From CAZKUN01 sp964555935 (GTDB lineage: Bacteria > Armatimonadota > Zipacnadia > Zipacnadales > VGFC01): a stretch of DNA of 23,016 nt. The position numbers were made by a program, and so were the translations under genes. Under the pieces are notes generated by a model that did not search any database, was not told the origin of the DNA, and saw nothing but the letters and a program-made list of their open reading frames with translations. The stretch's first letter is position 1, and every line of letters starts with the position of its first letter. The stretch lies in assembly GCA_964555935.1 (NCBI GenBank), contig CAZKUN010000145.1:1-23016 (forward strand). The letters run 5' to 3'. Positions 17,314-23,016 of the stretch are shown here, in pieces.

Positions 17314-18591
17314 ATGCTGAGGATGCTACTGAGCGTGACGATGATGATTGGGGGAGCCTCCGTGCACGCCATTGAGCTAAGCGGGTTCGATGGATCCAGC
17401 AACGCGGGCGTCGACACGTCGACGCTGACGGGCAAGGTGATGTGCGGGTACCAGGGCTGGTTCACGTGCCCGGGCGACGGCTCCGAGCGCGGGTGGTTCC
17501 ACTGGGGCGGGGGCGGCGGCTTCAAGCCGGGGTCGTGCTCCATCGACCTGTGGCCGGACGTGAGCGAACTCGACGAGGACGAACTGGTCGATACCGAGTT
17601 CCGGCACGCGGATGGCTCGGTGGCGCGCGTGTTCAGCTCGATGCACCCCAAGACCGTCGATCGGCACTTCCGCTGGATGAGGGAATACGGGATCGACGGC
17701 GCGTTCGTGCAACGGTTCGCGGGTGAGACGATGCATCCGAAGGGGCTGAACCACTGCAACACGGTGCTGATGAACTGTCGCGCCTCGGCGAATGAACATG
17801 GGCGCGCGTATGCGACGATGTACGATCTCTCGGGGCTTCAGGAGAACATGATCGACCGCGTCATCGACGACTGGAAGCTGCTCGTCGACGGCATGAAGCT
17901 GACTCGCGACGCCGCCGACAGAGCGTATCTCCACCACAAGGGCAAGCCGGTCGTCGCGGTGTGGGGCATTGGGTTTAGCGACAACCGGAAATACACGCTG
18001 CAAGATTGCGCCAAGCTGATCGACTTCCTGAAGGACGATCCGGACTACGGTGGCTGCACGGTAATGGTCGGGGTGCCGACGTTCTGGCGGACGCTGGAGA
18101 GGGACGCGCTGAGCGATCCGTACCTTCACGAGGTGATCGCCAAGGCGGATATCGTGAGCCCGTGGATGGTGGGGCGATTCGGCCACCCGAACGATGCGGC
18201 GAGGTTTGGGGAGATCGTCTTCAAGCCCGACATCGCGTGGTGTAGTGAGCGCGGGAAGGACTACCTGCCGGTTGTCTTCCCGGGCTTCAGTTGGCACAAC
18301 ATGTTCGAGAACTCGCCGCTGGGGCACATCCCGCGGCGAGGCGGGGAGTTCCTCTGGAGCCAGTACCGGGCGGCAATCGGCGCGGGCGCGACGATGATCT
18401 ACCAGGCCATGTTTGACGAGGTCGACGAGGGGACCGCGATCTTCAAATGCACGAACGACCCGCCCGTTGGGGAGAGCGAGTTCCTGACATATGAGGATCT
18501 CCCGACGGATCACTATCTGTGGCTCGTTGGTGAGGCGGGGAAGGCGTTGAGGGGTGAGATTGAGTTGACTGAGGCGATGCCTGTGCGGTGA
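17314..18591 (+). CDS. Secreted GH71/GH99-like protein (xylosidase/arabinosidase-annotated type)
   Basis: A 425-residue protein with signal peptide MLRMLLSVTMMIGGASVHA. The segment GKVMCGYQGWFTCPGDGSERGWFHWG near residues 40-65 is the hallmark of bacterial GH71/99-like proteins often labelled xylosidase/arabinosidase. Other recognisable parts are MREYGIDGAFVQRF, KPVVAVWGIGF, and FPGFSWHNMF, with the GATMIYQAMFDEVDEGTAIFK block near the end (candidate acids in FDEVDE). The ATG at 17314 is preceded by GGAG at 17304-17307, which overlaps the DUF4091 stop codon, so the two genes are translationally linked; a TTG two codons earlier is less likely. The substrate is unknown. Confidence 0.87.
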   Translation: MLRMLLSVTMMIGGASVHAIELSGFDGSSNAGVDTSTLTGKVMCGYQGWFTCPGDGSERGWFHWGGGGGFKPGSCSIDLWPDVSELDEDELVDTEFRHADGSVARVFSSMHPKTVDRHFRWMREYGIDGAFVQRFAGETMHPKGLNHCNTVLMNCRASANEHGRAYATMYDLSGLQENMIDRVIDDWKLLVDGMKLTRDAADRAYLHHKGKPVVAVWGIGFSDNRKYTLQDCAKLIDFLKDDPDYGGCTVMVGVPTFWRTLERDALSDPYLHEVIAKADIVSPWMVGRFGHPNDAARFGEIVFKPDIAWCSERGKDYLPVVFPGFSWHNMFENSPLGHIPRRGGEFLWSQYRAAIGAGATMIYQAMFDEVDEGTAIFKCTNDPPVGESEFLTYEDLPTDHYLWLVGEAGKALRGEIELTEAMPVR

Positions 18592-18603
18592 CGCCAACGG
18601 CTG

Positions 18604-18646
18604 TGCCGGCTGAAAGCCGGCGGTCCAGTTAGGCTACATTGGGTGC
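18604..18646. repeat. 43-bp dispersed repeat with palindrome, copy B
   Basis: GCCGGC-TGAAA-GCCGGC hairpin followed by TCCAGTTAGGCT, differing from copy A (9981-10023) at three positions. It lies between the convergent GH71/99-like and DUF4832 genes, 12 nt after the former's stop. Its right part contains the TAG stop codon and last codons of the DUF4832 gene. Confidence 0.85.
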
Positions 18647-20232
18647 CGATGCGGATCCACGCGGATCGTGCCGAGGATGTTGATCCCGAGGCGGGCAGAC
18701 CACGCGACATCGCCATTCGCGACGCGGACCGCGTAGCGGGGATCGAGGCGGATTGCCTCGCGTGGGGCAGGCATCCAGAGGCCCAGGCGGTACTCGCCAT
18801 CCGCGAGATCGGATGGGACACTCAACGTCCCGGACGCGACGTGAGTGAGAGGCATGTAGGACTCGTCGCCGGGCTCGAAGGGTTGCCAGGTGCGTGGGTT
18901 GGCGTCGGTCACGGTCTGGGCGACGACATTGTCCTCGTTGTCGATCAGCGCGAGGACGACGGGGCGCGGATTGTGGATGGTCGAGAAGCCGCGGTTGATG
19001 AGCGTGACGGCGACCGGCGCCTCTGATCCCGGCGTGAGACGGGTCGGCAGCGTCGCCTCCTGCAGCTCGATGCGGTAGCCGAGGTGATCGCGGATGTACT
19101 CGAACTGCGCGCGCGTGGTGCCATCGAAGTAGCCATCCGACACGGGTAGCCGGCGTTCGCGGAGCTGCTCCTCGGTGATCTCGGTCGCCATCCAGTCATC
19201 GATGGAGTACGGCTTGCCCTCGCGCTCGGAGTAGCTGTGGGCGAGGCTGAATGTCGTGTAGTGATGCCGCCGGAGGCTCTCCGCCGCGCGCAGCCCCTCG
19301 ATCTTCCCGCCCTGATCTCCCCAGAACAGCTCGCCGTCGATCGGAACGTACGGGCTCTCGGCCGTCATGATGTCATACTCGGGGTTGCCGGGGTTGGCGT
19401 GGTGCGGCGGCTCGGGCCAGGTGCCGCCGTCAGTGGTCCCGGCAAGGAAGCCGTCGTTGTGGTGCCCGACTCGCGAGGCCGGCGTCCCGGAGTAGGCGGC
19501 CTCGGCTGACAGCGCCTCGTGGTGCCCGAGCGCCCAGCGCTTGTACTTGGGGACGCGGATCTGGGTCATGCGGTCGAGCGGAACGAGGTCGAGGATGGTG
19601 GCCACGATTTCGGCGAGGTTTGCGTGGTCCGATTCCAGGGCGTTAGCGGAACTGTGCCACTCGCCCCACGCGCCGACCATCCCGGCTTGCAGGACGAAGA
19701 CCACGTCGGCATACTCGCGGACGATCGGCCTGAGTTGCGCGGCGTGGCGGCGGATGTCGTCCATGGTCGGCCCGGTCGGAGGTGACATGGTGCGTTCGTA
19801 GGCGAAGCGGAGAAGCGCCTTGTAGCCGTTCTGGCGCAGCAGCGAGAGGGATGAGCGCAGCCAGTCGAGTTTCTCTTGAGGGATGGGCCCGCCGACGTAC
19901 TCGTCGAGGTAGCAATACGTCTGGGCCATGGTCAGCCCGTGCTGCTCGTAGCGGGCCATGTCGGCCAGCCACCACCCGTCGCTGTACCCCTCGCTGACCT
20001 TGCCTTTGAGGTGGGCCGCAGGCCCCCACGACGCGCCGCCTGGGGGCTCTGCGATGAGCGTCTCGATCCGGAAGCCCCGTTCCGGATTGCGAAGGCCGTC
20101 GCGCCCGTCGGGGTCGGTTGGGCGGATGCCATGGTAGTGGATTGTCTTCGTCTCGCTCACTTGGCTTGCCCCCTGGGATCCCAAGATGACGGCCAGTAGA
20201 ACGGCCCCGCTCGCCAGGCTTCGATAGCGCAT
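18634..20232 (-). CDS. Secreted DUF4874/DUF4832 protein
   Basis: A 532-residue protein with signal peptide (MRYRSLASGAVLLAVILGSQGASQ). The motif GLRNPERGFRIE near residues 46-57 is the start of DUF4874. A TIM-barrel-like part follows with QTYCYLDEYVG, ALLRFAYERT, and AGMVGAWGEWHSS. Residues about 220-435 fit DUF4832 (RVPKYKRWAL, HNDGFLAG, TAESPYVPIDGE, FDGTTRAQFEYIRDHLGYR). A C-terminal beta-sandwich (VAVTLINRGFSTIHNPRPV) follows. Such proteins are thought to be glycoside-hydrolase-like, without assigned activity. The frame can begin at GTG 20235, but ATG 20232 has GGGAGG 6 nt upstream. Its stop codon lies within repeat copy B. It is the last gene of the aldolase operon. Confidence 0.87.
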   Translation of the reverse strand: MRYRSLASGAVLLAVILGSQGASQVSETKTIHYHGIRPTDPDGRDGLRNPERGFRIETLIAEPPGGASWGPAAHLKGKVSEGYSDGWWLADMARYEQHGLTMAQTYCYLDEYVGGPIPQEKLDWLRSSLSLLRQNGYKALLRFAYERTMSPPTGPTMDDIRRHAAQLRPIVREYADVVFVLQAGMVGAWGEWHSSANALESDHANLAEIVATILDLVPLDRMTQIRVPKYKRWALGHHEALSAEAAYSGTPASRVGHHNDGFLAGTTDGGTWPEPPHHANPGNPEYDIMTAESPYVPIDGELFWGDQGGKIEGLRAAESLRRHHYTTFSLAHSYSEREGKPYSIDDWMATEITEEQLRERRLPVSDGYFDGTTRAQFEYIRDHLGYRIELQEATLPTRLTPGSEAPVAVTLINRGFSTIHNPRPVVLALIDNEDNVVAQTVTDANPRTWQPFEPGDESYMPLTHVASGTLSVPSDLADGEYRLGLWMPAPREAIRLDPRYAVRVANGDVAWSARLGINILGTIRVDPHRHPM

Positions 20233-20251
20233 CACGCGCCTCCCACAGTCG

Positions 20252-20581
20252 TCAGGCGTCGCCTTGCTCCGCGCGGGGCGCGAAGACGGCCAGACGGCGG
20301 ATGATCGGTCGAGCGGATGACTGTTTGACCAGCAGGCGGATCTTCAGCACTGTGACGGGGTCAAAGCAGTCGGTCTTCTCGTCGCCGATGTCGGCGCCGC
20401 GCGCTAGTTCTGTCCATCCGCTGAAGCCGCGACCCTCCACGACGTATTCGCGGACGTTCTGCCCGCGACGCGTGTCCTCCACGAGGAGGACGCGATCGAT
20501 GATCTTCGGCCCACCAAGGTCGAGTTGGATGTGAGCGCCTCGGCCGTTGGTCTCAGCGATGCAAGCCTCTTGCGTGTCCAA
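20252..20581 (-). CDS. Orphan discoidin-like domain resembling a GH29 fucosidase C-terminus
   Basis: This small frame encodes 109 residues with the features of the C-terminal F5/8 (discoidin) domain of GH29 alpha-L-fucosidases: AHIQLDLGGP, then IIDRVLLVEDTRRGQNVREYVVEG, GWTELARGADIGDEK, and VTVLKIRLLVKQSSARPIIRRLAVF. It lacks the usual first third of a discoidin domain (the DGD..TYW part) and any catalytic domain or signal peptide. No ATG exists; a TTG at 20581 preceded by AGAGG 6 nt upstream is the best start. It lies in the same frame as, and only 9 nt after, the stop of the neuraminate-lyase-like gene, so it could be a remnant, a truncated fusion or a short free-standing protein. The DUF4832 start follows after about 20 nt. 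Confidence 0.6.
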   Translation of the reverse strand: MDTQEACIAETNGRGAHIQLDLGGPKIIDRVLLVEDTRRGQNVREYVVEGRGFSGWTELARGADIGDEKTDCFDPVTVLKIRLLVKQSSARPIIRRLAVFAPRAEQGDA

Positions 20582-20590
20582 TGTTGGCCT

Positions 20591-21505
20591 CTACTTGCAG
20601 CAGTAATCGAAGAAACCCAGCGCCTCGAGACCCTCGCGGATCACCGGCTCTTGCTCCGGCAGTAGCGTCGGTAGAGGCGGGCGCATGGGCCCGGATGGGA
20701 CGCCGAGCATGCCCATGATCGCCTTGCCGACCGTGTGATATGAGCCGGTCACTCCCGCGACGAACTGGATCAGCTTGCGCGACTTCTGTTGGAGCGCGCG
20801 CGCCTCGTCGAGATCTCCCGCGTTGAATGCCTTAATGAGCTGGTTGTATAGTGGCGCGGCGAAGTTGTAGCTGCTGCCGACGGCTCCCTTGCAGCCGAGC
20901 GCCAAGCCCGCTAGGAGGGTCTCGTCGGAGCCGTAGATGATGTCGAACTTGCCGCCATCGAGCGCGAGGCAGAGGCCCAGGTCCATGAGGTCTGAGTGCG
21001 TGAACTTGATCCCCGCGAGGTTTGGGATCCGCTCTTGAGCCTGCTCCAGGAACTCATGCACGGGCAGGTCGACATGGGTGAGCACGGGGATGTGATAGAA
21101 GTAGAATGGCGCCTCGTGCACCGCGGCGATCTCGGCGCAGAAGCCGACGAGTTGCTCGACATTGCTTGGCCGCAGGAAATACGGCGCCATCGCGCCGATG
21201 GCATCGACGCCCGCGGCCTCGGCGTGGCGCGCCATTGTCTTGCAGGCCTCGATGCTGGTGTGGCCGACGTGCGCGATGACCTTGAAGCCCTGTGGCGCCA
21301 CCTCGGTCCAGCGGGTGGTGAGAGCGTTGCGTTCCTCAACGGTGAGCGACACGCCCTCGCCCGTCGAACCGCAGATGAACCCGCCCACGACGCCGCTACG
21401 ATGAAGCAGCTCGGCCATCGGGCCGATGGCGTCGAGATTCAGGCCGCCGTCGGCGTTGAGCGGCGTGTAGGGCGCGGCGATGAGACCCTCAATGTGCTCG
21501 GCCAT
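20591..21505 (-). CDS. N-acetylneuraminate lyase-like DHDPS-family aldolase
   Basis: A 304-residue class I aldolase of the DHDPS/NAL family. Visible motifs are the substrate carboxylate loop CGS47-T48-GEG, the catalytic Tyr137 in FYFYHIP, and the Schiff-base Lys167 in GIKFTH. The IPNLAGIKFTHSDLMD segment resembles N-acetylneuraminate lyases more than dihydrodipicolinate synthase. NAL cleaves sialic acid to N-acetylmannosamine and pyruvate; other 2-keto-3-deoxy acids are possible substrates. It is cytoplasmic. The frame is open far upstream to 22105, but ATG 21505 has GAGGGG about 6 nt upstream and matches family length. It is the first gene of the operon with the discoidin and DUF4832 genes, and divergent from the small membrane protein. 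Confidence 0.88.
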   Translation of the reverse strand: MAEHIEGLIAAPYTPLNADGGLNLDAIGPMAELLHRSGVVGGFICGSTGEGVSLTVEERNALTTRWTEVAPQGFKVIAHVGHTSIEACKTMARHAEAAGVDAIGAMAPYFLRPSNVEQLVGFCAEIAAVHEAPFYFYHIPVLTHVDLPVHEFLEQAQERIPNLAGIKFTHSDLMDLGLCLALDGGKFDIIYGSDETLLAGLALGCKGAVGSSYNFAAPLYNQLIKAFNAGDLDEARALQQKSRKLIQFVAGVTGSYHTVGKAIMGMLGVPSGPMRPPLPTLLPEQEPVIREGLEALGFFDYCCK

Positions 21506-21643
21506 GAATATCCCCTCGATGGTACGGCGGTGTGGTGAGGTAATTGTGCGGGCGGGCGGAGAGTCCTGCTTGCACGGGGAGGGAGATAGGCCCGGTCTGG
21601 GTAAGATCGCTCCCATTACACCCAGCGACGAAGTGGTGGTGAG

Positions 21644-22099
21644 ATGAATGGCAAGCGAGGCGCGCTCCCCAGGCGAAGGCCCCCTCGGATCGTGATGTTC
21701 GCGGCAACGGTTGAGATGGCGCTGGGCGGGCTCGCCTGCGCGCTCGTGCTTCTGCCCGTGCTTCGTTCGGCCGTGTCGGGCTCGGAGATTGCGGGCGGGA
21801 CCATGGCGGAGAGATGGACGCTTCTCGGCAACGCGTGTGCGGCACTGCTGGGCGCGGTGCATATCGCGAACGGCATCGGAGTCTGGCGGCTGAGACGTTG
21901 GGCGTGGTCTGGCCTGTTGGTGCTGCTTCCTTCGGGGGCGATTCTGCAGATGTTCGCGTGTGTCGTCACGATCTGGCTTGATATCACCGACCGCGCGTGG
22001 ATCTGGGATTGGGGCACCATGCCGGACATGGGGTCGGTGGCCACCGTGCGAGTCGGGGCCTACTTCGCGATGGCCCTCGGCACAGTGATAGTAGCATAA
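21644..22099 (+). CDS. Small four-helix membrane protein, unknown
   Basis: A 151-residue protein with a basic N-terminus (KRGALPRRRPPR) followed by four predicted membrane segments at about 18-40 (MFAATVEMALGGLACALVLLPVL), 58-82, 87-112 and 133-150. I do not recognise the family. The ATG at 21644 follows a G-rich GGTGGTGAG, a weak ribosome binding site. It is divergent from the aldolase gene across a 138-nt gap, which contains CTGGGT (21597-21602) and ACCCAG (21620-21625) as an inverted repeat around 17 nt. The positive N-terminus suggests cytoplasmic location of that end. Confidence 0.7.
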   Translation: MNGKRGALPRRRPPRIVMFAATVEMALGGLACALVLLPVLRSAVSGSEIAGGTMAERWTLLGNACAALLGAVHIANGIGVWRLRRWAWSGLLVLLPSGAILQMFACVVTIWLDITDRAWIWDWGTMPDMGSVATVRVGAYFAMALGTVIVA

Positions 22100-22593
22100 A
22101 CGCATAATTGCATTTCTGGCACCTTACGCGGGCCGTAGCATACCGTATTGGCCGTTTCCGCCCCACAGAACCCGCCTGCACCCGTTTCGCGCTGTCGGCA
22201 GCCCCACCTACCAACCCCGCCCCTGTAGGCCCAGATACCTATGCCAGGCACCCCACGGCACCGCGCCACGGCAACGGGCACTGGGGGCTTGGGCGCCTAC
22301 TGCGAGGACCGCATCTTTGCGTTGGGCACGCCCCCTGTGTAACCTCGGGGATCGTGCGGGGCTGTCTTCGTCGAACGAACCGACCGGGCACCCGCAACAC
22401 TGCGGAGGTTATCTCTCGCGATCAGGTGCGTACACAGCAACTGTCCGCGACATGGAGGTGTGTCAGTCCCAGAGCTGGAATAAAACACCGTCCTTTGGGC
22501 GCATTTGCTGCAGTCTCTGCGCGACGCTGAACTCGTTCATAGGCGCCCCATTGATGGAGTACCGTCGACAGTCCGGTTTGAGTGAGGTGGAAC
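22100..22593. other. 494-bp region without a supported gene
   Basis: No frame on either strand looks like a real protein: the candidates are short, low in hydrophobic patterning, and rich in Arg/Pro/Thr. I see no tRNA arms, insertion-sequence ends or long repeats. Short tandem-like ACGGCA units occur near 22254-22275. It presumably carries the promoter of the RDD-domain gene that starts at 22594, but I cannot point to it. Confidence 0.5.
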
Positions 22594-23016
22594 GTGGAGT
22601 GCCCAAGGTGCGGACGCGAGTTGACCCCTCTGGATCGCGAGTGCCCCCATTGCGCGCGCGTAGCCCCACTCCCTGATGTTGAATGCGCAGTATGCCACGC
22701 GCCGAACAATCCCAAGCTAACTGCCTGCCAGGTGTGCGGTGCATCCATCGGGCTTCGCGGCGGCGTGATGTGGGGCGACCGTCGAGTAGCGCCAGTGTCT
22801 CGCCGGCTTGCCGCCCAAGCTCTCGACTCAGTTCTCATCGTGCTCGCTCACGCCGTGCTGCTGGCTGCCCTATGGCTCATCGCGTTTCTGGTGCTACCTG
22901 GAACGCGGACTCGCGGATTGGGAGAGGGTTCGTTCGTCGACTGGCGGGTGCTGGTGGCGGTCGCTGACCTCCCCCCATTAACGGTACCACTCACAGTCTC
23001 ATGGATTCGTTGCCTT
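22594..23016 (+). CDS. Double-zinc-ribbon RDD-family membrane protein, C-terminus cut by window edge
   Basis: A GTG at 22594, preceded by GAGG 6 nt upstream, opens 141 codons that run off the window with no stop. The first 48 residues carry four C-x2-C pairs (C3/C6, C17/C20, C31/C34, C45/C48), two zinc-ribbon-like units. After a short linker comes VAPVSRRLAAQALDSVLIVLAHAVLLAALWLIAFLVL, where the RxxAxxxD arrangement followed by a membrane helix fits the RDD family start. This layout is common in bacterial membrane proteins of unknown function. An antisense frame overlapping it is rich in H-x-x-G and is a shadow of the Cys codons. Confidence 0.75.
   Translation, partial: MECPRCGRELTPLDRECPHCARVAPLPDVECAVCHAPNNPKLTACQVCGASIGLRGGVMWGDRRVAPVSRRLAAQALDSVLIVLAHAVLLAALWLIAFLVLPGTRTRGLGEGSFVDWRVLVAVADLPPLTVPLTVSWIRCL

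Noticed and set aside
17377..18597. 406-codon frame antisense to the GH71/99-like gene
   Set aside because: No domain and the sense frame is clearly real.
21597..21625. CTGGGT/ACCCAG inverted repeat in the aldolase/membrane protein gap as an operator
   Set aside because: Six-bp arms with a 17-nt spacer are expected by chance in GC-rich DNA; not listed as a separate regulatory site.
21506..22105. N-terminal 200-codon extension of the aldolase frame
   Set aside because: Low-complexity, outside family length, and overlaps the promoter gap and the membrane protein; a strong internal ATG with GAGGGG exists.
22422..22838. 138-codon minus-strand frame with repeated W-G-H-S and H-L-G-H motifs
   Set aside because: These are the antisense of the C-x2-C zinc-ribbon codons of the gene starting at 22594.
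1..23016. CRISPR arrays, tRNA or rRNA genes, insertion-sequence ends or transposases
   Set aside because: I found no regularly spaced repeats, cloverleaf arms, transposase motifs or paired terminal repeats in the window.

Overview
The window is about 23 kb of GC-rich bacterial DNA (sampled lines mostly 60-67% GC). Genes have good GGAG/GAGG ribosome binding sites. Most encode exported or cytoplasmic enzymes of complex-glycan breakdown: a type I sulfatase, an (alpha/alpha)6 lyase-like protein, GH71/GH99-like proteins, a GH123-like DUF4091 protein, a DUF4832 protein, a creatininase-family hydrolase, a Tat-exported amidohydrolase, an alpha/beta hydrolase and an N-acetylneuraminate-lyase-like aldolase. 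This set, with LamG domains and an SRRTFLK Tat signal, is typical of uncultured Planctomycetota, Lentisphaerota, Hydrogenedentota or Armatimonadota-like lineages. No rRNA or housekeeping marker is present, so the phylum is inferred, not shown.

Layout, left to right. 1-8964 is entirely minus-strand. In transcription order it carries creatininase, a GH71-like/LamG protein, a two-gene islet (PD-(D/E)XK nuclease, then HEPN-like plus zinc-ribbon protein), a sulfatase, a LamG-lyase that overlaps the sulfatase by 13 nt, and a small unknown protein cut by the left edge. 9095-9973 (+) is a secreted alpha/beta hydrolase transcribed divergently from the creatininase. 10071-15262 (-) is a tight three-gene operon: Tat amidohydrolase, LamG-glycosidase-like protein, and a cytoplasmic DUF4838-like protein. 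15358-18591 (+) is a two-gene unit: DUF4091/GH123-like and GH71/99-like. 18634-21505 (-) is an operon of the neuraminate-lyase-like aldolase, an orphan fucosidase-type discoidin domain and a DUF4874/DUF4832 protein. 21644-22099 (+) is a small membrane protein. About 490 bp with no clear gene follows, then a double-zinc-ribbon RDD membrane protein that starts with GTG and is cut by the right edge.

Together the genes look like a dispersed polysaccharide-utilisation region. Secreted hydrolases and lyases would act first, and cytoplasmic sulfatase, aldolase and creatininase-family enzymes would finish the products. There is no SusC/SusD pair, transporter or regulator in the window. Aldolase plus GH123-like plus sulfatase hints at an amino-sugar or sulfated, sialic-acid-like substrate, but this is inference.

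Two things stand out beyond the metabolic genes. One is the lower-GC nuclease/HEPN islet, a candidate small defence or RNA-processing module inside the catabolic block. The other is a family of short palindromic repeats (core GGC-TGRAA-GCC) placed at gene ends, including two 43-bp copies that are 40/43 identical and both lie between convergent genes.
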